64,000 nt of DNA from Eucalyptus grandis (GCF_016545825.1 NC_052621.1:37834687-37898686), one strand, 5' to 3'. Positions 27,641-41,999 are shown, counted from the stretch's first letter. Numbers and translations: made by a program. The notes: a model not told the origin generated them from the letters alone.

Positions 27641-29095
27641 GTGGATTCTATTGCTGCAAGAATTTGATTTGGAAATCAAAGATAAGAAGGGGATTGAAAA
27701 TATAATTGCAGATCACTTATCAAGAATTCCAAATTCAAAGGAAGAGGTAAGACCAATTTTGGAAGAGTTTCCTGATGAGAAATTTTTTTCCATCAAGTCA
27801 ATTCCTTGGTATGCTGACTTTGTAAATTATTTGGTAAGTAATGTTCTTCCTCCTAAATTATCATATCAACAGAAGAAAAAATTATTTTCTGATGTTAAAA
27901 ATTATTTTTGGGAAGAACCTTTCTTGTTTAAAGTATGTTCAGATCAGATCATAAGGAGATGTGTTCCAGATGAAGAGAAGGCAAACATTCTACATCATTA
28001 TCATGATGGAGAGACAGGTGGCCATTTTGGTACCACAAAAACTGCAGCTAAAATTTTACAATCTGGATTTTATTGGCCTACACTTTTTAAAGATGCATAC
28101 TCCTATGTAGCTTCATGTGATATGTGTCAAAGAACTGGAAATATTTCAAGAAAAAATGAGATGCTTTTAAACAACATTATTGTGTGTGAATTATTTGATG
28201 TTTGGGGTATTGATTCCATGGGACCCTTTACACCTTCTTATGGAAATTTATATATTTAGTGGCTGTGGAGTATGTGTCTAAGTGGGTAGAAGCTGTAGCA
28301 TTGCCAACAAATAATGCTAAGGTTGTGGTGAAATTTTTGAAGAAAAATATTTTTACCCGATTCGGCACTCCTAAGGCAATCATAAGTGATAGGGAGACAC
28401 ATTTTTACAACAAGCAATTTGAAGCACTTTTGAGTAAGTATGGAGTCACACATAAGGTTGCAACCCTTTATCATCCTCAGACTAATGGTCAAGTAGAGAT
28501 TTCAAATAGGGAAATCAAGAGAATTTTAGAAAAAAAGTGAATGCCTCTAGGAAAGATTGGTCAATAAAACTTGATGATGTACTTTGGGCCTATAGGACAG
28601 CGTTCAAAACTCCAATTGGGATGTTTCATTTTAGGCTAGTATTTGGAAAAGCTTGTCACTTACCAGTGGAATTAGAGCATAAAGCATATTGGGCATTGAA
28701 ATTTCTGAATTTTGATATGCGTCTGCAGTGAAGAAAGATTATTGCAACTGAATGAATTGGAGGAATTTCGCAATGAGGCCTATGAAAATTCTAAGTTGTA
28801 CAAGGAGCGTACAAAAAGATGGCATGTCAAGCACATATTCAGAAGAGAGTTTAAAATTAGTCAAAAAGTCTTACTTTATAACTCTCGTCTTAAACTTTTT
28901 CCAGGAAAGTTGCGATCTAGATGGTCTGGTCCTTTTATAGTTACACAGGTATTCCCATATGGAACAATTGAAGTTGCGCATGACACTGAGGGCACATTCA
29001 AAGTGAACGGTCAACGTTTGAAGCCTTACTTCGAATGTGGTTACAACAAGCAGAAGACCACCATTGAACTTCATCCTCCGAATAGCGACATCTGA
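27582..29095 (+). pseudogene. Gypsy integrase
   Basis: The zinc-binding HHCC region is HHYHDGETGGHFGTTKT...CDMCQRTGNIS. The catalytic core has [11 protein letters not shown], then [17 protein letters not shown] and [19 protein letters not shown], giving the D, D, E residues. A TAG at 28257-28259 interrupts the core, and TGA near 28538 and 28731 break it again. The C-terminal part ([19 protein letters not shown]) is intact as a stretch. Confidence 0.85.
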
Positions 29096-30627
29096 AATAG
29101 TTTGGCTGAAAACTTTAAAGCAAGCGCTTCTTGGGAGACAACCCAAGCATTTTAATTATGTTTTTATTTTTATTTTTTTAAGTTTATGTTTTGCAAAAAA
29201 AAAAAGATTAACTTTTCTCTGTTTTATCCGGGTTAATTTTTAGGAAGCACCTTTCAAGAGTTTAATCATCAAGATCATCTATGGACTTATCTTACAACCA
29301 GGGAGTTTTCTTCTTCCTATTTCTATTTTTCGCATTGAGGACACTTTGCTTCATTCAAGTTTTTGGGGGCGACAAATTTTTGGATAATTTTTTCATGATT
29401 GCATTCTTGGTTGTGAATTTTTATGATTTTTAGGAAAATTTAAATTTTATTTAAACTTGCAATTGATGCGTGAGTTAATCTTAATTCTAATTATGTTGAT
29501 CCATTTACCGAGCACTAAAAGTCCTTACTTTTGAATTATGTGTAAATCTAGAGAGCATTCATGTGAAATATGTGATTTTTTAGATTTCATCCAAATCTTA
29601 GAATTTGTTTGATTTTCTCTTGAGGCGAAATCCTAAGCTAAATCTAATTGAGAAAATGATATAGGCAGTTTTTGGATCGATTGAGCCTTTCAAGCCAACC
29701 CTATTTATTTATCCCTAGTCACCCCGTTGAGCCTTAATTATTACCCAATTTTTCATTGGCACCCATATATGTATAACCTAGCCATGATCAAATTATATCC
29801 TTATCCCATGCCCTATGACCACGTTGATTTTCTTTTGGGATAAAAAAAAAATTATTTGAGCTTGATAGAAATTTGGGAGGAATGATGGAATAAAAAGAAG
29901 AAAAAAAAGTGATTGCAATGGTTGTTTGGGGTGTATTGTCAAAAAAAAAAAAATTGCTTTTATGGTTCCCTATCTAACTTTCAATTGAGTGAGCCTTTTG
30001 GATACTCAATGGGTTAGAAATTTTCATGTTATATTAGGAGGGACTTTGGGAGAAACTCCACCATAAAGCAATTCAAAAAAAAAAGAGAGAGAAAGAAAAA
30101 AAAAGAATGGTGTATATGGTGGCAGAAAAATTATTTTGAAGGAGTGAAATTGGACAGTGACATTGGCTTTAATTAGATCCTAGAAATCAACATGTTGATG
30201 GGTGATTTGAGCTTAAAATTCCCGTTATCTCACATTTAGCCCAGCCTTACATTACAACCCGAGAAAAGTCCTATTGATTTTTGATTGGATAATTAGCTTA
30301 CATTAGTGGAGAGAGGAATGAAAAGCAAACCTATGAGATTTGGTCATAATTATTGAGAATTTTTGAGAGGTTACATGTTAATGTGAATTATTCTGAATTG
30401 CATATAATTCGAAAAAGATGAGGACTCTTACACACGCACTTGGATCATATAGTTAGAATTGGTCTTAACTTATAAATCGATTTAAATGTTTGGATGAAAT
30501 TTGTGTTTTTCTTTGAATTGTGAATTTGAGCAATTATGGAAAGATGTCATGGAGAAGGTTGTTAGGTTGAGTATGCGTTATGTTTGACTTTTGCTCGAGG
30601 ACTAGCAAAATGTTAAGTTTGGGGGTT
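29096..30627 (+). other. Gypsy 3' internal region, no gene
   Basis: AT-rich sequence between integrase and the 3' LTR. No frame over 70 codons has recognisable content. In Athila relatives this is where an env-like frame or long spacer sits; only the spacer is visible here. Confidence 0.7.
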
Positions 30628-31799
30628 TGATAACTCTATAAAAATAGAGTTATTTTACCTATTTTAGGCAACAATTAATGCATTATCTATGAGAAAATAT
30701 TTGGATTTTCTTCCGATTATTTAAATTTCCCTTATTTATGCAGAATAATGAGATATGGAGAAGATAAGGAAAAAAATGGCAATTATCAGGAATTCAAATA
30801 AAAGCAGCAGTGGAAGATAGATATCAAATTAGGAAATTCTTGATTTTATTCCCTAATGTTATCTGTAAGCATTGGGAGATAGATATCTTGGATATATCCT
30901 ATAAATAGAGACAGAGAGAGCAGCTAGGTTTTTTTAGAGGGAGGAGGAGTGAGATCGTTTTCATTCTTCGAGAGTTTTTCAAGTATTTTGAAGAGAAGAC
31001 AAAAGTGGTGACAGAATTCTTGTCATTTGATTCAAGATGCTGGGTTTGATCTATATTTCTATTTTTATTTCTTATTCTACTATGTTCTAATTTTCTTTTG
31101 TTAGGGCTACGATGTAGCCTAACCATGATGATATGAATTTCATGATTTTTATGTTTTACAATTGATTTCATTCATGTGAGTTATATATTATTGCGTTTAC
31201 TACTTTTGAGTGACTGGCCACCACTTGAATGATCTGATGTGCATGTTTGAGATTGAGAGATGATAATATGCAATTGCTCATTATAATATATAACCATGAA
31301 TTAAACGTGGATAGAAATATACCGCGTTATTTGTGTAGCTTTCGGTGATAAGGTGATCCAAAAGACTCATTGTAAACCGAGAATATTCATAGTTTTTAAT
31401 GCACTCATGTTTATTTTAATTCACATAGAGATATAGTTGATTAATAAGCTGAGTAGGTTTGCTATACCTAGAGATAGGATAGTAAATAGATTAGGAAATT
31501 CCGCTATCACATGTTTGATATCGTTCTTGTATTCATAACAATCTGAAATTCATATCTAGTGGTTATGGTGAAATCGGATGCTCTAACATATTTATCTGAT
31601 TGATTTTACTGCATTTAGTTTTCAAATTTTGTTTTTAATTTATTCTAAATTATATTTTGATTTGTTAGATAAATTTTAGAATTAATCTATTTTAGTATTT
31701 AATTAGTTTATTAATCATCGATCTCCGTGGGACGATACTTTTTCTCATCATTATATTACTTGTTCGATACGTGCACTTGCGTTTAGAATTTTACGAACA
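30628..31799 (+). repeat. 3' LTR of gypsy element
   Basis: Same ends as the 5' LTR, with about 25 scattered substitutions, followed directly by the target duplication TCCAT. The polypurine tract AAGTTTGGGGGTT lies immediately before it. Confidence 0.95.
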
Positions 31800-33004
31800 T
31801 CCATCCTACTAAAATTGATCGGCCGGTGCCGACAACCATTTTTTAATAATTTTTTCCTTCTCCCTCTCCCTTCTTCCTCCTCCTCTCCTCCTCCCTCCTT
31901 CTTCCTTTGGCTCCGGTGACTAGCTAAAAGGTAGGGCTGGCCGGTCGTCGGACTGAGGCGGTCGGGCTAGCTCGCCTCGCTGTCACGGGCGAGAGCGGGC
32001 TTGCCCAGCCACTAGTGAGGATCGCCTTGCCGATCCGACAAGGGGGCCTTGTTGTCACCGGGTCTAGTGAGGTGAGCCCCGTCGAGATCCGGCAAGGCGA
32101 TTTGGCGTGCTTGTGCCTAGCGACGACAAGGCAAGCCCTCATCGAATCTGGCGACGGCTCGCATTACGGTCGTCGGGCGAGGCAAGCTCTCGCCAAATCT
32201 GGCAAGGGGGGCTTGCCGTCGCATCTGGCGAGCCCCCCTCGCCTCGCCAGGTGACCGTGAGGCGAGCCCTTGCCAGATCTGGCGGGGGCTCACCTCGCTA
32301 TCACTAGGCGCGAGCTTGCTGACTGGCGAGGCGAGCTCGCCGAAGCCAAAGGAAGGAGGAGGGAGGGAGGGAGGAAGAAGGAAGAGGGAGAATAAAAAAA
32401 AAAAAAAAAAAAGAGGGAAAAGGGAAAAAAGAAAAAATTAATAAAAAATTTTAAAAAATAAAAATATTATTAAAAAAGGTCATTGGCGCCGGCCGACTGC
32501 CACGTTGGTGTCGACCAACTAATTTTGCCCAAATGGACTAATCGGGAATAATTTAAAAATATTTAGGATTCAATTGGTAAAAAAAAATAAGTTTAGAACT
32601 AAACCGACACAATTATAATAAGTTTATGATTTTTTTGGTAATTTTCTCTAAGTTAATTCAAGGCTAAGGAAGTACAATGAATACACATCTATTTGCTTAA
32701 TTTTGTAATTGCTTTCCCTCGTGTGCATGGCACAAACTATTTCAAAATAAATATCCCCCAAAATGAAAAAAAAAAAAAAAAACTGACGATATCTTGAATT
32801 TTTTAACATGTTTTTATTTTTCATTTTTCAGGTGAGTCACGGATGGTGATGAGAGTTAAAGCATCATGCTAGCGCGACGTTGATTGCTTGTTTCAATGTC
32901 TGAAGGGCACGTTGGCACTTTGCAATTTAATAACTCACAAGTGTTCATGCATCGAAAGGGTATTAATTAGTTCCTCTGATGTTAATGTTGAAATCCCTAA
33001 TTAG

Positions 33005-34800
33005 TTAGTATGCAGAATCGAACTCTTGTTGATATCTCTTAATAATCAAATTATCCATAAATTTGCTTGATTGTATGAGCTTGCATAGGTCCTCTTACTA
33101 TTTTTTATTTTTCGACCTTCCTATATAACATTAATTGGAAGATGTTTATGTGATCCGCGATTTATTCAAACTCCGTATTTCGATAATACCTAAACAACAA
33201 TGAACGGAGAATGCTGAAATATGAATCGCTACCTGGTTTGATTTTTGCTCAAAAAGGGGAATAAGTATGTCTTGATGCAATCATCATAATATAATCCTCC
33301 ACACGATGACCACATCATGCGTGGAGCCAATCATTTTTTTATTTTATTGTTTATATAGTGATATTTTCTTCTTCTTCTTCTTCTTTTTTTTTCAATTTTT
33401 CGATTAAAGCACTTTGACTCAGTGTTTTAATTTGTTGTATGAATTTGCCAGTGAAATTAAATTTCATCAAAAAATCAAAGTGTACGTACAGAGAGGCACA
33501 TATTCGCTACCAAGTTTTTGCAGGACTTCACTTAACTTGTTTCAAATACTATATTGCCAAAAAAGAATTGAAGTTGCCGTTCTCTCAATTTAGAGTTGAA
33601 TGCAGTTTTAAGCTTTCAATGTTCAACTTGAGCTGAGTCCCAGAACTATATCGATTCGGCTCAACTTGATTGTACTGCTATTGCTGTTATGCGTAAGTTC
33701 TTTTATAACCAACTTTGACCAATGCATCTATTAGAGATTGAAATAATCCAAACGATGCCACTAGGACCTTTTCAACATTGCACAAGAAATAGTGGTCCAA
33801 GTTGCCAAGAAATAGTTCCTTTGCACGATCAAAAAACCGATGTATTTTCACACGGGTACCCTCGTTCCTTACACAGAGTTCTTTCGAATTTCTTGTAAGG
33901 GGAAGTGTAATCAATTAAAGATGAAGGAGAACTGCTTTATCTTTACATAGGGAATTTCCTACGAGACGGATTTAGGGCCGACGGAGAGACTTGGTCAGGC
34001 AGTACAAGAATTAGCACAAAGAGCAGCGCTGGAAAGTTTGACAACAACCGATTCGCTTGCAAAGCCAACGGCATTGAGAGTGCTGATTTGTAACACTGAT
34101 TTTTTTATATAAAATAGTTCATCCAAAAATTCCTGGAATTTATGCTGTTATTTGTTTGTTATTTAAGAGATACGATTTGGAGAGCTTTGTTCCTGTTCTT
34201 GTTCAAATTGCAGCAGCCCGACTGCTCGACACCCATGGTTTTAGCACCCCTGGTTTTTCAGAAACTTGGAGCTGAGTTTTGCCTTACTTGACTTTTGATA
34301 TAATTTAGTTCTTTTCAACTCCTCACGTATCGACAAATTGTTTTTAATTGTTCATGGTCACAGTAGTCTTACTTGGAGGGCTAGTCCAGCAAAACTCTTT
34401 GACCACAAATCACATTCATAGGTTTTCTCCTCTCCATGATCTAGACTGACCAAAATGAGTTATTCAGTACGATCATTTTACTAATCATAGTTTATCGAGA
34501 ATATTAACTTTAGGCAATAAAGCATTGTTAAAAGTTCTGATCCTGTGTTACTCCTGATCATTCATACTTCGTTGGTAAACTTTTTACAAGGGCACGCGTA
34601 AATCATGGATTTGGGGCATTATCATTCCAATTTCTGGTTTTTGATTAATACGCAGGTGATATTAAGAGGGAAAACGAAAAGTCCAAATCTATCTGTAAAT
34701 GCTGGTATTGGGTAAGTCCCCTTATAGAATAATATAAATGTTAGGTGAATGAACAACTTGATCACAAGAATATCCCAAAACCAAGCCCCCTAGTTTTCTA
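33005..34800. other. Spacer between peptide pseudogene and SQE
   Basis: AT-rich, with a TTC microsatellite at about 33366-33390. A 75-codon minus frame (33914-33687) reads protein-like (VKIHRFFDRAKELFLGNLDH) but I recognise no family. No defined repeat ends or RNA genes. Confidence 0.4.
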
Positions 34801-34870
34801 ATATTATGTTAGGTGAATGAACAACCTATAAAACCAAGGCGTTTTCCATAAAAGGCTTCAGTGGAAAGAC
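34738..34870 (+). promoter_or_regulatory. SQE promoter: TATA box and a direct repeat
   Basis: TATAAAA at 34827-34833 lies about 110 bp before the ATG, with transcription expected near 34860. The 20-mer ATGTTAGGTGAATGAACAAC occurs at 34738-34757 and again at 34806-34825, the second copy ending next to the TATA box. The repeat may be a duplicated control word or a small local duplication. Confidence 0.55.
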
Positions 34871-34942
34871 AAACGGGACTCAAAACTTTGTCGTTCTCTC
34901 AGTGCAAAGTATAGATCTTCCCTGATCTTGATTGATTTTGAG

Positions 34943-37605
<2,663 letters not shown>

Positions 37606-39229
37606 CCTTTCTTCTACGCATGTTTCCATCTGTAGAATTGATAAAACTACAGTGTCACATTGCTCAAAGCGAATTTAGGGGGGTCTAGTTTTTTCATTCT
37701 CAGAGCGGATTACAATTTTTAGTTCTCAATTATAGGATCCTATTACAACAGAAATTTCTGTCTGTTGTGTCTGGCTTGTACAAGTTTCTCAGCACAAATG
37801 CAAAGAGGTTCCTGAACTTTTTATACTGCCAAGAGTAGAAAATCTCAAAGGATTGGAATGGTTTGTGCTTGCTAGTCAGCGTGCCCCTCAGCTAATCTTC
37901 TACTTTCATCCCGAATTATTAAGTTGCGAAGCGAACAATGACTCTGGAAATAACTCTTTGGAGGAATGAGACAAGTCAAAATCCGAAGCGGCTTTGTTTG
38001 GGAATTTTTCCACAGCAGAAAAGTTATATCTGAATGCTGAAAGAGCCTTTCAATAGAGACTGTTTCCGAGAAGTGCTGTTCTTCTTGCATCCTTCGTTTG
38101 TACCAGTGTTTAATCACTTGATCAGTCACACAGTACTCATAGAGAACATCTCTGCAATAACGGGTGTTTATTAAAATTCGAGGACAATGAAAGGTGTAGC
38201 AATGGCTTGCATTTTTCTGTCAAAACAAATCAAACTCCCCACACTTGCGAGGAAATTCTGAGAAGCCATTGCTTATATTCCTAGGCAATTGATCACAACT
38301 AGGCAGATTTATGACCTTTCTTCCGTCAAGAAAGATAAAAAATCCGCCTTAAAAGAATAATAGGCGCTGTGTATATTTGCATCCGGTTGATCCGGTCTAT
38401 AAAATCAGTGATTTGGGCAAATTTAGACACTTTTACCAATTAAACTAGTATGCAACCAACACTACTAGACAAAGTTCTATTGTTCCGTGCGCAAAAATAT
38501 AGAGTTTTTTGGTTCCGTGCTGGTAAGTCTTATAAGTATCGGCAAATGTCAAGAGCTGCTGGTAAAAGAAAAATTGACAGGTGGCTTTTTTTCTTATAAC
38601 TAGTTGGTAACTTACTGGCACTTACCAAAACTCGTTTAAGTTGTTTAGGTTTTTCTGGTGTTGTCTCGTTTGCCAACATTTTTTTTTTTTTTTTTTTTTT
38701 TATCATGTAGAAAATTTCATTTGCATTTTTTGGCTGCTCTTCAACTTTACCAATCTTAATTATAATCATTTGCCATTCTATGAGGAATTAACATACTAGT
38801 TTTGAGTTAAAAATTTTCATTTGAGTTATTTTTCTATATATTACTGACTTCTCGTATCTTCTACTAATTTATGTTTACCTTTCTAAGTTACATCTTTTGT
38901 TTACCAAGAATTGTAGTAATTACTAACTTTCATTCAAGTAAGTTGTATAAATTACCAACTCTCTTTTGAGTTAATTACTGATATTTGTTTGTTTCTTCTC
39001 AATTTACCAACTTTTCTATTGTGTTATCTAATCGGGAATAAAATTGCTAAGTCACCAAATCAAGATTTGTAATTTCAGTCAATAACAACTCAAGAGTTGA
39101 TAGCCCGAGTAAGTCAATAGGAGAAAAGTAATAAGTTACTCAGGTAAAGGTTGGTAATTTTATCAAATAATGGGAGAATTTGTGCCAAGTCTTTCGGCAT
39201 AGTAATTCGTTAGGTTTCCCATTGATGGT
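37606..39229. other. SQE 3'UTR and AT-rich spacer
   Basis: The first 200-300 bp are the likely SQE 3'UTR. From 38400 the sequence is AT-rich with recurrent TTGGTAA/TTACCAA words and a T22 run at 38680-38701. Similar words occur at 55150-55500. No protein family, RNA gene or bounded repeat can be supported. Confidence 0.45.
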
Positions 39230-39760
39230 TCACTTCTAGTAAGGCTGTGATAAGCATCATTAGAAGTGGTTGAGCCATCATTATGTATTATTAAATATTT
39301 TATAGCTACAAAAATTAAAATATTACACATTCTTTTGGTCGGAGAAATAATACATTAAAAAGTGATTACCCAACAACTACTAAAAAAATAAAGGAAAACT
39401 ATCTAGAAGGTCTTAAACATATTGTAATTATGCTAATTTTATCATAGACCTTTTCACAATTTATCAATTCCATCAGAGTAACTTTTGCCAAAAATCACCA
39501 ATGTGGCATGATTGATGCTTACATGGATAATTTTTGATTTTTTTTTATAATGTTTTTGGTCTTTTTTTCCTTCCCTTTCTTTTTGGCAATGGTCAATTGC
39601 CAGCCGAAGAAGAAGAAGAAGAAGAAGAAGAAGTTATATGGTGAGATCGATTCAGTTAAATCATACATTAGGAAAACATTTGGACCTAATCAAGATCCGA
39701 GGATTCGTGATCAATCAAATCGACTTGTACCACCCATATTTCCTATGTTGTAAAAATTAA
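39230..39760. repeat. Dispersed repeat, copy 1 (related to 62110-62370)
   Basis: Shares ordered blocks with 62110-62370: AGCATCATTAGAA, TAAATATTTTATAGCTA, AACTACTAAAAAAAT, AGGAAAACATTTGG and CTTGTACCACCCATAT. This copy is split by an insertion of about 240 bp (39391-39628) that is absent from the other copy. Non-coding. Confidence 0.7.
39391..39632. mobile_element. Truncated TIR-element arm inside the dispersed repeat
   Basis: Begins GGAAAACTATCTAGAAGGTC and continues TAATTATGCTAATTTTATCA, matching the left arm of the Mutator-like element at 22447. It runs through a pyrimidine tract (39561-39585) to a small hairpin GGCAATGGTCAATTGCC. It ends in (GAA)n with no right arm. Confidence 0.5.
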
Positions 39761-40108
39761 CTACTAATGAAGAAGCTATCATAAGAGCGACTTTGGCTAT
39801 ACTTAGCTGATATTCTCATAAATCACGTAAAGAGACCATGAGATATATTGATAATTGAACGGCTTCTCTCTAAATCAGCTCGTTCTGTTACGATATGATA
39901 GTAATTTAATGTCGTTGAAATTAAACAAAAACTTTGGAATGTAATGATTATAATTTAAGAACAAAAGACGAAATTAAATAGAAACTTCGGAGTGTAGTGA
40001 TTAGAATTTAAGAACAAAAGACAAAACAAGTGAATTGCAGCACGTGCTACGACTGGCTGCCAGTTTCCACGCGGTGCGACACTTACCGAGCGATTGTCTT
40101 CATTCAGT

Positions 40109-40144
<36 letters not shown>

Positions 40145-40360
40145 AGGTGTCACGCTAATGCATGCAATCCTCCGGTCGGTGCAGGGAAACGCCAAACGGT
40201 ACTGGTTACATAAACAGTAGGGCGAGCCACAGAAAATGAGGGAGAACAAGACCAAGAAAAAAGGTTTTGTCTCCTCGTGGCGTCTCTTGTTAAACTGAGA
40301 ACATGGTCGCTGCTTTCCAGCTTCGACGTCAACATTTACCCTCTCCAGATGAACCTTTCG
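39761..40360. other. Spacer upstream of proline-rich gene, with (GA)n
   Basis: A perfect GA microsatellite of about 34 bp lies at 40110-40143. A local near-duplication AACTTYGGARTGTARTGATT occurs at 39931 and 39982. No gene. The GA tract is about 230 bp upstream of the next gene's TATA box. Confidence 0.6.
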
Positions 40361-40365
40361 GTTTC

Positions 40366-40443
40366 TATATATAGCCACTTGAATTAGCCTTAATGGCATC
40401 ATTAATGAGGAGCAGCCCCCGTCGAGACGTAAGGGTTCCAATC
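40366..40443 (+). promoter_or_regulatory. TATA box and leader of proline-rich gene
   Basis: TCTATATATAGCC places a TATA box at about 40366-40373, so transcription should start near 40398. The upstream in-frame ATG at 40393 would fall at or before that point. The ATG at 40444 therefore fits better and starts directly before the signal peptide. Confidence 0.6.
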
Positions 40444-41330
40444 ATGAGGGCTTCTCATTATTCTTTTGCTCGCTCACTCTCTAATGTCGTCGTCGTCGTC
40501 CTCCTCCTCCTCCTAGCCATTGCTGCTCAAGTTCAAGCAAGACCTCTACTTGCAGGTAGCCCTTCCGACTTTGTCCATTTTGCTACAAAAGGATTTCCCT
40601 CTTGCCATCATTCGCGTTTAATGTTTATTGGACTATGCTCTCATTAACCCAAGATTTATATTGCGTGTGAACTGCAGAGAGGTTGAGGATGACAATTGAA
40701 GAGTATGCAAGGTCATTGAGGCCACTGCCTCTGCGACATGCGGCATCACCACCTGTAATCACGCCGTGCGAACAGATGCCTGCAACAGCGGCGACCATGA
40801 CGATAAAAAACGATAGTTATGACCAAGTTATGGGAGCGACATCATCTCCACCGCCACCTCCTTCAAAAGTATCTCCACCGACCCAACAAATCAAATGCTT
40901 ATGCTCTCCTCTTTCGAACGACGATTTAATCATATCAATGGTTACTGATCTTGATTTTGAGGCACCGTCCATGTCACCACCTCTACTTCGACCTCCAGAA
41001 AAAGCGCCCCCCGAGAGACCAGGGATCGACAAGAAATCACCTTCACCTCCACCTCCTCCAGCAGCAGCACCCCAAGAAAAACCGCCATCCTCAACAGTAA
41101 CGCCCCCATCGAAACCAAGGACCAGCGATTTTGAGGCGCCATCAAGATTACCACCTCCAGCTCGAAAAGCATCACCCCCATCCAAGCATATTAACAATTC
41201 CGAGATGACATACAAATCACCACCGCCATCTCAGAAGTCATCGCCTTCAACCGAAGAATTTGGCCAACTTATTATCATTAATTCTGAAAGATCCCCGCCC
41301 TCTGCCGAGTCTTATTATCCGTCTTATTAA
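40444..41330 (+). CDS. Secreted proline-rich protein, unknown function
   Basis: Two exons, 40444-40555 and 40678-41330, joined in frame (LLA|ERLRMT) at GCAG|GTAGCC and ACTGCAG|AGAGG, giving 254 residues. Residues 1-32 form a signal peptide: MRASHYSFARSLSN, then a V/L-rich core, cleaved after VQA. The mature part starts RPLLAERLRMTIEEYARSLR and is then Pro/Ser-rich with SPPPPP and PPSK runs, as in cell-wall or peptide-precursor proteins. DFEAPS occurs twice, each followed by a PP-rich stretch, suggesting an internal duplication. There are few cysteines. I recognise no known peptide-hormone motif (CLE, CEP, PIP, IDA). It could be an extensin-like wall protein or a peptide precursor. The frame is clean, but its 3' flank has been hit by two retroelements. 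Confidence 0.75.
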
Positions 41331-41409
41331 TTCCCTTCATAGTCCTGAGTTCTAAGAGCTGCCTTCAATTATCGGTGTGTTGATTAGTGTACTCTGTGGC
41401 TGCTGCATT

Positions 41410-41840
41410 TGAAGGCTTTATAAGAATTGGGCTTAAGGCCCGTCCGCCCAAGTTGGGCCGAGAAAGCCCGGCCCACGGGAATAAGGCCCGTGGAAGGAGA
41501 GAGGTATAAAAGGGAGGAGAAAAAGGAAAAAAGGCACTATTTTGTTCAAAAGGAAAAAGACGTACGTTTCTCTCAACTCTCTCTCTCTCTCTGTCGTTTT
41601 CTCCAAAAAGCAAAACAGTGAAGCGCGAAGGCCAATTTGCTTCACCGGATCGAACAGGACCAAGTTTCTCTTCCTCTAACGGCATCGGTGTTTAATCTGT
41701 GGCTAAAAGGTACGCTCGAATCCGTGATGTGCTTTATGATCGGTGATACGTGTTGTTTTTCTCGGGCTCGTCTTCCGCATCGATTTAAGGGGTTCGATTT
41801 AGTGCCGAATCCAATTTTCGGGGATCAGTCATTCCCAACA
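41410..41840 (+). repeat. 5' LTR of copia element
   Basis: Contains a TATAAAAG box near 41504 and a CT microsatellite at about 41574-41592. Ends in AACA directly before the tRNA-Met primer site. Confidence 0.95.
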
Positions 41841-41999
41841 TTGGTATCAGAGCCCTAGTTCACGTTTTCCCAATCTGTTTTGATGTTTTTGATTGATTTT
41901 TCGCAAAAGCAATTCGGCCGTACGGATCGGGGCGAAAAATCCCGACACCCGAGCGTTCTTTGGTCATTTTTCTGAGTTTTCGTAAGTAGAAATCATTTT

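Larger units (their letters stand above)
22562..31799 (+). mobile_element. Athila-like Ty3/gypsy LTR retrotransposon, full length but disabled
   Basis: 9.24 kb, with LTRs of 1174 and 1172 bp running TGATAACTCT...ACGAACA. The target duplication TCCAT lies at 22557-22561 and 31800-31804. The primer site TGGCGCCGTTGCCGGGGAT (23742-23760) fits the 3' end of plant tRNA-Asp, as in Athila. A polypurine tract AAGTTTGGGGGTT precedes the 3' LTR. Order is gag, protease, reverse transcriptase, RNase H, integrase, which is Ty3/gypsy order. LTRs differ by about 25 substitutions and a few small indels, roughly 98% identity by eye. Internal stops and frameshifts break every gene. No env-like frame is visible in 29096-30627, although Athila members often carry one there. 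Confidence 0.92.
22447..32648. mobile_element. Mutator-like non-autonomous TIR element, split by a gypsy insertion
   Basis: Ends are inverted repeats of about 75 bp: left GGGAAAAATTACCAAAAAAG, right reversed GAGAAAATTACCAAAAAAAT. Flanks are TAACTTAAT (22438-22446) and TAAGTTAAT (32649-32657), a 9-bp duplication with one mismatch, as expected for MULEs. The part left after removing 22562-31804 is about 960 bp. It comprises a left arm, a pyrimidine tract (31850-31910), a GC-rich core (31911-32345), a purine tract (32347-32390) and a right arm. It lies in the intron of the cysteine-rich peptide gene. Confidence 0.8.
22285..33004 (+). pseudogene. Cysteine-rich (defensin-like/LCR) peptide gene, copy B, split by nested transposons
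   Basis: Exon 1 (about 22285-22377) begins MKQTSKLMLGFLLVTLISLS, a secretory signal peptide. Exon 2 (32832-33004) follows TTTTTCAG and encodes ESRMVMRVKA and then six cysteines spaced C-x5-C-x3-C-x7-C-x6-C-x-C, the layout of plant defensin-like/LCR secreted peptides, which often have a phase-1 intron after the signal peptide. The intron is 22378-32831 and is almost entirely transposon; without it about 250 bp would remain. Defects: the frame does not run cleanly through the TC repeat (22336-22355) to the donor, the donor GTTTAT is weak, and TAG at 32870-32872 follows the first cysteine. It is probably a pseudogene. Function (defence, pollen or symbiosis signalling) cannot be told from sequence. 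Confidence 0.6.

Noticed and set aside
29096..30627. Possible env-like gene in the gypsy element
   Set aside because: No frame of useful length and no membrane-protein signature; treated as spacer.
40817..41215. Gly-rich frame antisense to the proline-rich gene
   Set aside because: Reverse complement of Pro codons gives Gly codons; the sense frame has a signal peptide, splice sites and a promoter.
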